From Pseudomonadota bacterium (lineage in GTDB: Bacteria; Pseudomonadota; Gammaproteobacteria; Steroidobacterales; Steroidobacteraceae), in NCBI GenBank assembly GCA_026398735.1, contig JAPLSH010000007.1:24146-88145 (forward strand): a stretch of 64,000 nt of DNA. Reading direction: 5' to 3'. Positions 33,236 through 42,798 of the stretch are shown piece by piece. The notes beneath the pieces were generated by a model. The model was not told the origin of the DNA. It did not search any database and saw only the letters and a list, made by a program, of their open reading frames with translations. The first letter of the stretch is position 1. The number at the start of each line of letters is the position of its first letter. The translations under genes and the position numbers were made by a program.

Positions 33236-36200
33236 TCAGAACTTGTAGTTCATCCCCAGCACGTAGCGCCGGCCGTAAGCATCATAGTTGTTGCTGACGG
33301 TCTGCGAGCTGCCGCGCGAGTTATTGCTCGGGAAGATCATCGGGTGCTTGTCGAGCAGGTTGGTGACGAAGAACGACACATCCCACACATGGCCCTTGTC
33401 GGTTTCACTGCTGTAACCGACGCGCAAGTTGGTGTTGAAGTAATTCGGCAGCCAGTTCACGTCGACATCCGGCGCCGTCTTGGCCACACCGTTGACCATC
33501 GTGCGGCCGGCATCCCAGTCAGCCTGATCAATATAGGTCGTATTGATCTTGGCGCGGCTGATGTACTCCTCGTTGACCTGCACCGACCACTTGTCGATCG
33601 TGTAGGTCAGGCTCAGGTTGCCCTTCCAATCCGGGTACAACGTGCCGCCGGTGAAGCCACTGGCGAAGTTGTTGACCAGACCGGTGCTGGAGGCTTGGTT
33701 GGAGCGCTCAAGCAGACGGCTGCCAAAGCCACGAATAGTCAACGTCTCGGGCAGCGACGTGAGCAGATCCGGGTGAGCGGTGTACTGCACTTCGTAGTCG
33801 ATGCCGCGCACGGCGGTGTTGGCGATGTTCTGGTACGTATCGAGCACGCGACCGATGACCTTGGTGACAGGGTCACGCTCGACGTACTGGCACAGGCTGG
33901 TCTCACCGTTGAAGCAATCGGTCACGATGCGCTGATAGCCCAGCGTACCGATCGCGTCCTTGACCTGGATGTCGTAGTAGTCGACCGACATCTGCAGACC
34001 CTCAATCCAGCGAGGACGATAGATGGCACCAAAAGTCACGGTGTCCGCCTGCTCAGGCTTGAGGCTGGGGTTACCTGTGGTGACCGGCGTGACGGTGTAC
34101 GCACAGACATCCTTGCCGGTCAGGTAGCGGCAGGCTGCCACCACCGGATCCGGGTTGATGTTGCCGCCGCTGCCCTGGCTGTCAAAGCGCTCCGAGAACG
34201 TCGGCTCACGCACGTCACGCGACAAAGTGCCGCGCACACGCAGGTCATCAAACACCTGGAAGTCCAAGCCGGCCTTGTACGAATTGACGCTGCCAGTCTC
34301 GGAGTACTGCGAGTTGCGCAGCGCCAGATTCAAGCCGACGCGCTGGCCGCTGCTGAGCTTGAGCAACGGGATGTCCAGCTCACCGAATATTTCCTTCACG
34401 TTGTAGTCGCCCTTCATCGGCGGCACAGTCGAGAACGCGAAGATGTTCGGGCTACCGGTGGCATAGCCGGAAGGCACGCCACGGATGCCGATAGTCGGCA
34501 GGTTCAACGGTGGGCCGTTGTGATCCAGATCGATCGGGTAAGCCTGCTGGTTGATGTCCTCGGCGCGGTAGTTGGCACCTGCTGCGGCGTTGATCGAACC
34601 CGCCCAACCCTCGAGCACCTTGCCGGTGAATAGCACTTCACCGAAATGCTGGTGCACGTCGCTGATGCCCCACTTGTCGCCGGTCACATAGGCGTTGGCC
34701 GCCGCCGACACATTGCCCTGACCGAAGATGTTGATGGGCACGCAACCGGAGACGCTGCCATCGAGGCCGATGGGCGACTGCAGCAACTCGCCGTACTTGT
34801 CCCTCTTGCCCGGATACGCAGCCTGCGTGGCAGCAGCGATCTGCGCGGCCGACGGGTTGTACTGCGGCAACTGCACATTGCAGATGATCTTGCCGGTGGA
34901 GTCCTTGACCGCGTCGATAGCCAGGAACAGACGATCCAGACGCACTTCACCGAACACGCCGGTGTACTTGTGCGAACGGCCCGACTGCCAGCTGGCATTG
35001 ACCTGCCAGTTGTCGCTGATGTCGGCCTTCACGCCCGCACTCCACGTGAACATGGTGTGCACGTTGTGGGCGGTCTCGGTCTGGTTGTAGTTGGCCATGT
35101 TCAGGAACTGGCCGAGCTTGTTGACCTTGATGGAGGCCACGCTCTTGGCAGTCATTTCGGTCTGTACTGCGGTAGGCAGATACGGGTTGCCCGAGAAGAT
35201 CGTGGCGAAGTACGGGTCTTCGAGCTCGGGGTTGCCGCGCTGGTTGACCGAGTTGGACTCCGACGAGCCGTACAGCACATGGCCATACACCTGCACGCGA
35301 TCGTTGATCTCGTATTCGCCGCCCAAGAAGGCCGACCTCTCCTTGACCTGCGCACCGAAGGGGCCGGCGCGATGGGCTTGGTTGTGATAGTCGTACTCAG
35401 GACCGCCCTGCATGGTGCCGATGGCGGTGCTGAAGCCCGGCGTCTGGATGAACGGACGCGTGCCGGTGCCATCCTGCGTAAAGGCCGTGTTGATGAACGA
35501 GAAGGTCGGCACCGTCACGCCAGCGGCGTTATAGGCGTTGTCGATACGGCCGAAAGGCGAGAACGTCGGCTGGCTGAGGTTGGGCGCAGTCAAGCGCACC
35601 GGCACGCCCGGGGTAAGCGTGGCGCTCTTGTAGGCCGGGTTGGCAATGTAGCCCCAATGCTGGAACCAATCGCCCAGACGCAACGGGTCACGGCTGATCT
35701 GGTCGATGTTGTTCATATCGACAGAGGCCGTCAGATTGAGCTTGTCGCCGATCCTGGTGCCACCGGTGACCGAGACCTTGTTGTTGAAGCCATCGCCACG
35801 CTCGGTGATACCGGTGCTGGCGCTGGCCTTGAGGCCTTGAAACTTGCGGTCGAGAACGAAGTTGACCACGCCGCCCACAGCGTCAGCGCCGTACTGTGCC
35901 GAGGCACCGCCGGTGATGATGTCGACGTTCTTGATGAGGCCCTGGGGCAGCACACCGATGTTGACAGTGCCGCCGCGGTCATCCGGCACGATACGGGCAC
36001 CGTCGAGCAGCACCAGCGTGCGCTGGCTGCCCAAACCACGCAGGTTCACATAGCTGCCGCCGGCATTGCCGAACAACGCGCCCGAACCGCGCTGCGCGGA
36101 TTCGGTCTGGAACAACTGCGGCAGCTTGTCGAGCTGGTCGGCCAGCGCGGCGCCGGGGTTGCTCAGCTTAAGGTCGGCAGCGACGACTGACGTCACCGGC

Positions 36201-36376
36201 ACCGGGGTCGTCATGCCAGTGACCTGACGGATGCGGGTACCGGTAACGGTCACTTCCTGCACTTCTTCGTCGGCGGCCATGGCGGGCGCACCCACCAACA
36301 TTGCCAGGGTCAGCGCCGGCACGGCACCACGATAAATCGCGCGCCGCACGGCGCGCGACAGAATGCTATCTGTCAT
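33236..36376 (-). CDS. Large TonB-dependent outer-membrane receptor
   Basis: The 1046-aa protein has a signal peptide (VPALTLAMLVGAPAMA), a TonB box-like EVQEVTVTGTRI, a plug domain (NPGAALADQLDKLPQLF, SYVNLRGLGSQRTLVLLDG, VDIITGGASAQYGADAVGGVVNF) and a barrel ending in YGRRYVLGMNYKF. The pattern VTGTRIRQ..TPVPVTSV is typical of the large receptors abundant in Xanthomonadales and sphingomonads, often for oligosaccharides or other complex organics. AGGGGA precedes the ATG at a good distance. No degradative enzyme or regulator sits beside it, so the ligand is unknown. Confidence 0.92.
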   Translation of the reverse strand: MTDSILSRAVRRAIYRGAVPALTLAMLVGAPAMAADEEVQEVTVTGTRIRQVTGMTTPVPVTSVVAADLKLSNPGAALADQLDKLPQLFQTESAQRGSGALFGNAGGSYVNLRGLGSQRTLVLLDGARIVPDDRGGTVNIGVLPQGLIKNVDIITGGASAQYGADAVGGVVNFVLDRKFQGLKASASTGITERGDGFNNKVSVTGGTRIGDKLNLTASVDMNNIDQISRDPLRLGDWFQHWGYIANPAYKSATLTPGVPVRLTAPNLSQPTFSPFGRIDNAYNAAGVTVPTFSFINTAFTQDGTGTRPFIQTPGFSTAIGTMQGGPEYDYHNQAHRAGPFGAQVKERSAFLGGEYEINDRVQVYGHVLYGSSESNSVNQRGNPELEDPYFATIFSGNPYLPTAVQTEMTAKSVASIKVNKLGQFLNMANYNQTETAHNVHTMFTWSAGVKADISDNWQVNASWQSGRSHKYTGVFGEVRLDRLFLAIDAVKDSTGKIICNVQLPQYNPSAAQIAAATQAAYPGKRDKYGELLQSPIGLDGSVSGCVPINIFGQGNVSAAANAYVTGDKWGISDVHQHFGEVLFTGKVLEGWAGSINAAAGANYRAEDINQQAYPIDLDHNGPPLNLPTIGIRGVPSGYATGSPNIFAFSTVPPMKGDYNVKEIFGELDIPLLKLSSGQRVGLNLALRNSQYSETGSVNSYKAGLDFQVFDDLRVRGTLSRDVREPTFSERFDSQGSGGNINPDPVVAACRYLTGKDVCAYTVTPVTTGNPSLKPEQADTVTFGAIYRPRWIEGLQMSVDYYDIQVKDAIGTLGYQRIVTDCFNGETSLCQYVERDPVTKVIGRVLDTYQNIANTAVRGIDYEVQYTAHPDLLTSLPETLTIRGFGSRLLERSNQASSTGLVNNFASGFTGGTLYPDWKGNLSLTYTIDKWSVQVNEEYISRAKINTTYIDQADWDAGRTMVNGVAKTAPDVDVNWLPNYFNTNLRVGYSSETDKGHVWDVSFFVTNLLDKHPMIFPSNNSRGSSQTVSNNYDAYGRRYVLGMNYKF

Positions 36377-36485
36377 GACTAAATCCCCTGAGCTTTATGG
36401 TTATAAGCCGTGTTGCCCACACCGTGAACAACGCGTAGGGCGAAACTACAACAGCAGGCGGCCGAGCGCCAGATACACGAAGAAA

Positions 36486-37130
36486 TCAGGTGTCAGCAGG
36501 AAGCGACACGGGCCGTATCGAAGGGGGTACTACCACTCCCAGTGTCACGATCATTTTCATGGCGGCATCGACACTCATGTCCAGCTCAATGAGCTGCGAC
36601 TGCGGCACCATGAAGATGAACCCAGAGGTGGGATTGGGTGTGGTCGGCACAAATACACAGGCCATCGGTACGCCGGTGTGCGCATCGATGCCAGGCAAGT
36701 CACTGGACGTGACAAAAGCGATGCTCCAAGCCTCGCGACGCGGATATTCGACCAACACGACCTTGTTGAAGGAATCGCCGGAGCTGGACACCAGCGTCTC
36801 GGTAAAGCCTTTGACACCAGAATAGATGGTGCGCACCAGCGGAATGCGGTTGAGCAGGTCTTCCCACCAGCCCACCAAACGTCGGCCAATGAAATTGGCC
36901 GCCAGCACGCCGGTGAGCAGCAACACGATCGCAGCCACCACCAGACCGAAGCCCGGCAGGTCATGGCCGAGCCAGGCATCGGGGCGCCACCGCGCTGGCA
37001 ACAGCGGCAACAGATTGTCCATGACCTCAAACAGGAAGCGGAACGCCAGGTAGGTGACGCCCAACGGCACCCACACCAGCAGTCCGGCCATGAGGTAACG
37101 GCGCAGACGTCGCAGCAGTGCGGCTCTCAC
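36486..37130 (-). CDS. DUF502 membrane protein
   Basis: The 214-aa protein has two membrane helices near the N-terminus (LMAGLLVWVPLGVTYLAFRF and FGLVVAAIVLLLTGVLAANF) followed by IPLVRTIYSGVKGFTETL, VVLVEYPRREAWSIAFVT and VFVPTTPNPTSGFIFMVP, which are hallmarks of DUF502. The function of the family is undefined. The start overlaps the stop of the FmdB-like gene (ATGA), and clpB is just upstream, so clpB, the zinc-ribbon gene and this gene may be transcribed together. Confidence 0.88.
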   Translation of the reverse strand: MRAALLRRLRRYLMAGLLVWVPLGVTYLAFRFLFEVMDNLLPLLPARWRPDAWLGHDLPGFGLVVAAIVLLLTGVLAANFIGRRLVGWWEDLLNRIPLVRTIYSGVKGFTETLVSSSGDSFNKVVLVEYPRREAWSIAFVTSSDLPGIDAHTGVPMACVFVPTTPNPTSGFIFMVPQSQLIELDMSVDAAMKMIVTLGVVVPPSIRPVSLPADT

Positions 37131-37540
37131 TTGCGTGTCTTAGCCTTGGGCTTGGGCTTGGGCTTGGGCTTTGCCGGTGATTTGGCCGGTGATTTGGATT
37201 GCGTGGCGGACTTGCTGGCCGAGGGATTGGCTGCCTCGACTGGCTTGGCAGCCGGCGTGGCGTCAGCAGGCTTGTCTGCGACCGCGGGCTTGTCTGCCTC
37301 GGCCGCTGGTGCAGACGTGTCGGTATCGGCACCGGCAAGGTTGCGCTTGCGGTCGCCCTCGCCCTTGAAGTCGGTCTCGTACCAACCCGAGCCCTTGAGT
37401 CGGAACACGGGGGCCGAGATCAACTTGGTGAGCTGGCTCTTGCCACAGCTGGTGCATTTGCGCAGGGGCGCGTCGGAAATCTTTTGCAGCACTTCGATCT
37501 GCGCGCTACAGGCCTTGCACTGATATTCATAGAATGGCAT
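37127..37540 (-). CDS. FmdB-family zinc-ribbon protein with Lys/Pro/Ala-rich tail
   Basis: The first 45 residues are a FmdB-type zinc ribbon (MPFYEYQCKACSAQIEVLQK, then LRKCTSCGKSQLTKLIS) with two CxxC pairs. The rest of the 137 aa is a disordered tail of Ala, Pro, Ser and Lys ending in KPKPKPKPKAKTRK, encoded by tandem CTTGGG units (plus strand 37145-37168) and a 12-bp direct duplication (37173-37196). ATG 37540 is chosen since MPFYEYQC is the canonical start. The stop overlaps the DUF502 start. The role is unknown; the basic tail could bind nucleic acid. Confidence 0.87.
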   Translation of the reverse strand: MPFYEYQCKACSAQIEVLQKISDAPLRKCTSCGKSQLTKLISAPVFRLKGSGWYETDFKGEGDRKRNLAGADTDTSAPAAEADKPAVADKPADATPAAKPVEAANPSASKSATQSKSPAKSPAKPKPKPKPKAKTRK

Positions 37541-37554
37541 GGCGTCATTATGCA

Positions 37555-40137
37555 TCAGCCACGTTGGCTGCCGAACACCAGTTGCCCGGCTTTTGCTGCC
37601 AGAGTGATCACATCACCAGCCTGCAACTGACCGCGCAGGATGCGCTCGGCCAGCGGATTCTCGACCTGCTGCTGAATGGCACGCTTGAGCGGTCGTGCGC
37701 CATACACCGGATCGAAGCCCGCCTCGCCCAGTAGCGCACAAGCGCTATCGGACAGCTCCAGCGTCATGTCACGCTCGGCCAGCCGCGCCTTGAGGCCGGC
37801 CAGTTGAATTTCGACGATGGCACGGATCTGTGCCGCACCCAGCGGATGGAAGACGATGATGTCGTCGATGCGGTTGATGAACTCGGGCCGAAAGTGCTGC
37901 TCCACCCGCTCCATGACAGCCGACTTCATCTGCTCGTAAGGGCCCTCGCCCGCCATCTGCTGGATGATGTCGGAGCCTAAGTTGGAGGTCATGATGATGA
38001 CCGTGTTGCGAAAGTCCACGGTGCGACCCTGACCATCGGTCAGACGACCGTCATCGAGCACCTGCAGCAGCACGTTGAACACATCTTTGTGCGCCTTCTC
38101 GACTTCATCGAGCAGCACCACCGAATACGGGCGACGACGCACGGCTTCGGTCAGGTAACCGCCCTCTTCATAGCCCACATAGCCTGGCGGTGCGCCGATC
38201 AGCCGTGCCACCGAGTGCTGCTCCATGAACTCACTCATATCGACGCGCACGATGGACTCGTCAGTGTCGAACAAAAACTCTGCCAAGGCCTTGCACAGCT
38301 CGGTCTTGCCTACACCGGTGGGACCTAGAAACAGGAACGAACCGTTAGGACGGCGCGGATCTGAAAGCCCTGCACGCGAACGGCGGATGGCATTGGCCAC
38401 GATGCGCAGCGCCTCGGGCTGCCCCACCACGCGCTTGCCCAGCGCCTCTTCCATGCGCAGCAGTTTGTCTTTCTCGCCTTCGAGCATCTTGGACACGGGA
38501 ATGCCGGTCCATTTGGACACAACCTCTGCGATCTCCTCTTCGGTGACGCTGGTACGCACCAAGGTCGGTGCGGTCTGTTCGGCGGCCTGTGCGGCAACTA
38601 GCTGCTTTTCCAGCTCGGGAATACGGCCGTATTGCAGCTCTGCCATGCGCGCCAGATCGTTGCCGCGACGCGCCGCCTCAAGCTCTGCTTTGAGTTTCTC
38701 GATGGACTCCTTGATGGTGGCAGCGCCCTGCTGCGCGGCCTTTTCAGCCTTCCACACTTCATCCAGGTCGGCGTATTCCTTCTCGAGTCCCTGCAAGGTC
38801 TCTTCAAGCGTTGCTAAGCGTTTACGCGAGGCGTCGTCATCTTCTTTGCGCAGCGCCACCTGTTCGATGCGCAACTGGATGATGCGCCGCTCTAGGCGAT
38901 CCATCACCTCGGGCTTGGAGTCAATTTCCATACGCAGCCGCGAACCGGCCTCATCAATCAGGTCGATGGCCTTATCGGGCAGTTGGCGATCGGCAATGTA
39001 GCGATGCGACAGCTGTGCAGCAGCCACGATGGCCGGATCGGTGATTTCGATGCCGTGGTGCACTTCGTAGCGCTCTTTGAGACCGCGCAAAATGGCGATG
39101 GTGTCTTCGACTGAAGGCTCATCAACCAACACCTTCTGAAAGCGGCGCTCGAGTGCAGCGTCTTTCTCGATGTACTTGCGATATTCATCGAGTGTGGTGG
39201 CACCTACGCAGTGCAGCTCACCCCGCGCCAGCGCAGGCTTGAGCATGTTGCCCGCATCCATAGAGCCTTCGGCTTTGCCGGCGCCCACCATGGTGTGCAG
39301 TTCATCGATGAACAGGATGACCTGGCCTTCCTGCTTGCCCAAGTCTTTGAGCACGGCCTTCAGGCGCTCTTCAAATTCGCCGCGAAACTTCGCGCCGGCG
39401 ATCAGCGCGCCCATGTCCAATGACAGAATGCGCTTGTTTTTAAGGCCCTCGGGCACTTCACCGTTGATGATGCGCTGTGCCAATCCCTCGACGATGGCAG
39501 TCTTGCCCACGCCGGGCTCACCGATGAGCACCGGATTGTTCTTGGTACGCCGCTGCAACACCTGAATGGTGCGACGGATTTCATCATCGCGGCCGATGAC
39601 CGGATCGAGCTTGCCGGCCAATGCCAGCGCCGTCAGATCAACGGTGTATTTGGACAATGCCTCGCGACTCTCTTCGGCATTGGGATCATTGACCGCCTCG
39701 CCGCCACGCACCTCGGTGATGGCTTGTTCCAGCTTGGCTTTACTGATCCCGACGGACTTGAACAACTTGCCCAGTTCGCCCCGGTCCTCACACAGCGCCA
39801 GCGCAAACAGCTCGCTAGAGATGTACTGATCGCCGCGCTGCTGCGCGAGCTTATCGGTGACATTGAGCAGCCGCGACAGGTCGGGCGACACATGCACCTG
39901 ACCCGGTGTGCCCTCGACCTTGGGCAGGCGCTCAAGCAGTGCGACGAGTTCGGTTTTTAGTTTGGGCAGATTGGCGCCCGCCTTCGCCAGCAACGGCCGC
40001 AATGAGCCCCCCTGCTGGTCCAGCAATGCCGACAGCAGGTGTGCCGGATCGAGCATCTGGTTATCGGCGCCCACCGCCAAGGACTGAGCGTCGGCGAGGG
40101 CATTTTGGAATCGGCTGGTCAGTTTGTCGTTACGCAT
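37555..40137 (-). CDS. clpB: ATP-dependent disaggregase ClpB
   Basis: The 860-aa chaperone rescues aggregated proteins with DnaK. The N-domain ([17 protein letters not shown]), the first AAA+ module ([22 protein letters not shown]), the middle coiled-coil (about residues 400-530, rich in Lys/Glu) and the second AAA+ module ([31 protein letters not shown]) are all present. The ClpP-binding tripeptide loop typical of ClpA/ClpX is not apparent, consistent with ClpB. ATG 40137 ([10 protein letters not shown]) is preferred over an ATG three codons upstream. A sigma-32-like promoter lies upstream. Confidence 0.97.
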   Translation of the reverse strand: MRNDKLTSRFQNALADAQSLAVGADNQMLDPAHLLSALLDQQGGSLRPLLAKAGANLPKLKTELVALLERLPKVEGTPGQVHVSPDLSRLLNVTDKLAQQRGDQYISSELFALALCEDRGELGKLFKSVGISKAKLEQAITEVRGGEAVNDPNAEESREALSKYTVDLTALALAGKLDPVIGRDDEIRRTIQVLQRRTKNNPVLIGEPGVGKTAIVEGLAQRIINGEVPEGLKNKRILSLDMGALIAGAKFRGEFEERLKAVLKDLGKQEGQVILFIDELHTMVGAGKAEGSMDAGNMLKPALARGELHCVGATTLDEYRKYIEKDAALERRFQKVLVDEPSVEDTIAILRGLKERYEVHHGIEITDPAIVAAAQLSHRYIADRQLPDKAIDLIDEAGSRLRMEIDSKPEVMDRLERRIIQLRIEQVALRKEDDDASRKRLATLEETLQGLEKEYADLDEVWKAEKAAQQGAATIKESIEKLKAELEAARRGNDLARMAELQYGRIPELEKQLVAAQAAEQTAPTLVRTSVTEEEIAEVVSKWTGIPVSKMLEGEKDKLLRMEEALGKRVVGQPEALRIVANAIRRSRAGLSDPRRPNGSFLFLGPTGVGKTELCKALAEFLFDTDESIVRVDMSEFMEQHSVARLIGAPPGYVGYEEGGYLTEAVRRRPYSVVLLDEVEKAHKDVFNVLLQVLDDGRLTDGQGRTVDFRNTVIIMTSNLGSDIIQQMAGEGPYEQMKSAVMERVEQHFRPEFINRIDDIIVFHPLGAAQIRAIVEIQLAGLKARLAERDMTLELSDSACALLGEAGFDPVYGARPLKRAIQQQVENPLAERILRGQLQAGDVITLAAKAGQLVFGSQRG

Positions 40138-40147
40138 GACACCCATG

Positions 40148-40172
40148 TTGGGGCAAGCGCAACGGGCTTCAA
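40148..40172 (-). promoter_or_regulatory. Candidate sigma-32 heat-shock promoter of clpB
   Basis: On the minus strand TTGAAG (40172-40167) and CCCCAA (40153-40148) are separated by 13 nt, close to the heat-shock consensus (CTTGAAA, 11-16 nt, CCCCATNT). The predicted transcription start would fall only a few bases before ATG 40137, leaving almost no leader, so either the message is nearly leaderless or the match is accidental. Confidence 0.4.
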
Positions 40173-40185
40173 TAGGTATTGACCG

Positions 40186-40989
40186 TCAATGCGGAAACAG
40201 GTGCATCAGTGTGGCAATGACAGCCACGCCAGCCGCCATCAACAGCACCTGCCAGACGCTGGCGCGCAGATCGACACGCCGATGCATGCCGGGGATCAGG
40301 TCGGCCACGGCCACATACAGCAGGCTGGCCGCCGAAACGCCCAGCGCATAGGGCAAAGCCGTCATCGCCTGCGAGAGCGCGAAATAACCAATCAAGCCGC
40401 CCAGAATGGACGTGAAGCTGGTGCCGACATTGGACAGCAGCGCCTGGCGACGGCTCATGCCGCCGTGCAACAGCACGGCAAAGTTACCCACCTCAGCCGG
40501 AATCTCGTGGGTCATCACGGCAAGGCCGGCCACGATGCCCAGCTGGATATCAGTCATGAACGCGGCAGCAATCAGCACGCCATCGAGCGCGTTGTGCACA
40601 CCCTCACCCACCAGCATCATCGTGGCGGAGGCACGATCGCGGGCACCGTGGCCCGGCGTGTGCTGTTCGCAATGGTCTTCGTGGCAATGGCGCCACAACA
40701 CCAGCTTTTCCAGAATAAAGAACAGCGCGATACCACCCAGCAGCGACAAGCCCACGCCGCTGACATCTTGGCCAGGTGAATGCTCGACCGCCTCGGGCAA
40801 CAAGCCCAGCAGCGCTGCACCCAGCAGCGCTCCGGTGGCAAAGGCCACCAGATAGGGCAAGGAGCGCGCACGCGCACGCTCGTTGAGCAACAGGAACAAC
40901 GATGCCACCAGCGCGCTGAGCACGCCGCCGACAAAGGTGAACAGGATGATCCAGGTGAGAGTGTTCAAGCGCGCAAGTGTACCAGCCAA
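40186..40989 (-). CDS. ZIP-family metal transporter
   Basis: The 267-aa protein has about eight membrane helices. The metal-binding helices show GEGVHNALDGVLIAAAF and AVMTHEIPAEVGNFAVLLHGG, where His, Asn, Asp and Glu form the ZIP binuclear site. A His-rich cytoplasmic loop (WRHCHEDHCEQHTPGHG, about residues 98-114) can buffer metal. Members import zinc or other divalent metals into the cytoplasm; specificity cannot be set from sequence. The gene stands 48 bp upstream of clpB on the same strand. Confidence 0.9.
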   Translation of the reverse strand: MAGTLARLNTLTWIILFTFVGGVLSALVASLFLLLNERARARSLPYLVAFATGALLGAALLGLLPEAVEHSPGQDVSGVGLSLLGGIALFFILEKLVLWRHCHEDHCEQHTPGHGARDRASATMMLVGEGVHNALDGVLIAAAFMTDIQLGIVAGLAVMTHEIPAEVGNFAVLLHGGMSRRQALLSNVGTSFTSILGGLIGYFALSQAMTALPYALGVSAASLLYVAVADLIPGMHRRVDLRASVWQVLLMAAGVAVIATLMHLFPH

Positions 40990-41022
40990 CAGCGCCGCAA
41001 CCGGTCACTGCGGGGCAGCGAA

Positions 41023-41778
41023 TCAGGTGGGCGGATCGATCCACACCAGACTTGCCATACGGCCGGTGAGCGCCGCACGCCGATAGGAATAAAAGTCGTC
41101 GGTTTCTGTGTAGGTGCAGCGGTCGCCCCCACTGACCGCGGTCACACCCTCGGCCGCCAGTGCGCGCCGTGCCAGCGCATATAAGTCGGCCAGCCAGCGA
41201 CCCCGAGCATTGGCCGAGAATGCTGCTTCCGCATCGGCGTCGGCAGCACAAAACGCCGCCCGGACCTCATTGCCCACCTCGAACTGCGCAGGCCCGATGG
41301 CCGGCCCCAACCACGCCTGCAGTGCCACACCCGGTGTCGCCTTGCTGCGCAGAGCCCGCACGCTGTGCGAGAGCACGCCACCAGCCAGTCCGCGCCAGCC
41401 GGCGTGGGCGGCAGCCACCGCCGAACCGTCTACTGCGGCCAACAAGACCGGCAGGCAATCGGCCGTCTGAATGGCACACACCACCCCTGCGATGCGCGTC
41501 ACGGCTGCATCGGCACGCCGCGGGCCGGGCTGATCCAGGTCGACAACATCCATGCCGTGTACTTGTTCTAACCACTGCGGCGCCGCGGGCAACTGCACCG
41601 CCGCCGTCAGCCGCAGCAGGTTCTGTAGCAGCGCCGCAGCGTCGTCACCGACGCGCTGACCAAAATTAAAACTGTCGAAGGGTGCGGCACTGACACCGCC
41701 ACGACGCAGCGTACAGACGGCCCGCACGCCGGGCACCGCGGGCCAATCGGGCAGCAACAGGGCCGGCGTTACGGTCAT
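41023..41778 (-). CDS. pgeF: Peptidoglycan editing factor PgeF / laccase-domain protein (YfiH family)
   Basis: The 251-aa protein has the conserved metal-site motifs VCAIQTADCLPVLLA, AAHAGWRGLAGGVL and GGDRCTYTETDDFYSYRR, typical of the YfiH family. Known members remove misplaced amino acids from peptidoglycan precursors or act as purine nucleoside enzymes. Its ATG overlaps the rluD stop by one base (TGATG), the conserved rluD-yfiH pair seen across proteobacteria, so the two are translationally coupled. Confidence 0.92.
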   Translation of the reverse strand: MTVTPALLLPDWPAVPGVRAVCTLRRGGVSAAPFDSFNFGQRVGDDAAALLQNLLRLTAAVQLPAAPQWLEQVHGMDVVDLDQPGPRRADAAVTRIAGVVCAIQTADCLPVLLAAVDGSAVAAAHAGWRGLAGGVLSHSVRALRSKATPGVALQAWLGPAIGPAQFEVGNEVRAAFCAADADAEAAFSANARGRWLADLYALARRALAAEGVTAVSGGDRCTYTETDDFYSYRRAALTGRMASLVWIDPPT

Positions 41779-42731
41779 CAGACCGAGGCGTCACGCAGCA
41801 CTTGCAGCAACCCCAGCAGATCGGCAGGGGCAGGTGTTTGCACCTCGACGGTCTCGCCTGTCACCGGGTGCTCAAAAGCCAGCCGCGTGGCATGCAGCGC
41901 CTGCCGCCGAAACCCTTGCAGCGCAACGCGCACCTGCGGCGGATCGCCCGCCCGCAACTGCCGGCGACCGCCGTAAGCCGGATCACCGACCAGCGGATGA
42001 CCTGCATGGGCCATGTGCACGCGGATCTGGTGGGTGCGGCCGGTTTCCAGATTCACGCGCAGCAGCGTGTGGTTTTGGAAGCGCTCGATCAGACGGTAGT
42101 GCGTGACGGCATTACGACCGTCGGGGCGCACCGTCATTTTCAGGCGGTCGGTCCGGTGACGGCCGATGGGCTGATCGATGGTGCCGCCGCCGGTGGCCTT
42201 GCCGACCACCAGCGCCAGATACTCGCGGTGGATGTCGTGTTCACGCAGCAACTCGACCAGCGCCGTATGGAGCTCGATGGTGCGCGCCACGACCAGCAGG
42301 CCGCTGGTTTCTTTGTCGATGCGGTGCACGATGCCGGCGCGCGGCACGGTGGCCAGCTTCGGATCCCAGGCCAGCAGCGCGTTTTGCAGGGTATTGGAAG
42401 GGTTTCCAGCGCCCGGATGCACCACCAGACCGACGGGCTTGTTGATCACCAGCAGATGCTCGTCCTGCCAGCGCACATCGATGGGGATCGACTGTGGCTG
42501 CACAGTGACGTCTGGCGGCACCTCGGCCTGCACGCTGACCTGCTCGCCGCCGTACATCAGATCCCGCGGCCGCGCGGCCTGACCATTGATGCGCACCGCG
42601 CCGTCGCGGATCCAGCCCGCCAGTCGCGAGCGAGAATATTGGGGCAACGCTACCGCCAGCGCAGCATCCAAGCGCAGACCGGCGGGGGTGGCAGGCAATT
42701 CGATCTGGTGATTACGGAACTCAGCAGGCAT
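41778..42731 (-). CDS. rluD: 23S rRNA pseudouridine synthase RluD
   Basis: The 317-aa enzyme modifies uridines in helix 69 of 23S rRNA. It has an N-terminal S4 domain (LRLDAALAVALPQYSRSRLAGWI), the catalytic Asp in GIVHRIDKETSGLLVVA, DIHREYLALVVG and the C-terminal GRTHQIRVHMAHAGHPLVGDP. ATG 42731 (MPAEFRNHQ) is used; the longer open frame overlaps the bamD promoter region on the other strand. It is divergent from bamD, the same arrangement as in many gammaproteobacteria, and is followed by pgeF. Confidence 0.95.
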   Translation of the reverse strand: MPAEFRNHQIELPATPAGLRLDAALAVALPQYSRSRLAGWIRDGAVRINGQAARPRDLMYGGEQVSVQAEVPPDVTVQPQSIPIDVRWQDEHLLVINKPVGLVVHPGAGNPSNTLQNALLAWDPKLATVPRAGIVHRIDKETSGLLVVARTIELHTALVELLREHDIHREYLALVVGKATGGGTIDQPIGRHRTDRLKMTVRPDGRNAVTHYRLIERFQNHTLLRVNLETGRTHQIRVHMAHAGHPLVGDPAYGGRRQLRAGDPPQVRVALQGFRRQALHATRLAFEHPVTGETVEVQTPAPADLLGLLQVLRDASV

Positions 42732-42764
42732 CAGGGTGTCGCAGTGGTAGCCGGGGGGTTTCGC

Positions 42765-42770
42765 TATACT
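42765..42770 (+). promoter_or_regulatory. Candidate -10 element of the bamD promoter
   Basis: TATACT in the 67-bp rluD-bamD intergenic region is a good sigma-70 -10 hexamer, 29 bp before the bamD ATG. The corresponding -35 is weak. Confidence 0.4.
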
Positions 42771-42798
42771 CTCATGCCCCGAGTCCCAGGATCCCACC

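Noticed and set aside
33344-34633. A 429-codon plus-strand open frame antisense to the same receptor
   Set aside because: It shows no domain and no start signal, and the opposite strand carries the conserved receptor sequence.
34646-36190. A 514-codon plus-strand open frame inside the second TonB receptor gene
   Set aside because: It is fully antisense to a receptor with clear domains, has no recognisable motif and reflects the GC-rich codon bias of the real gene.
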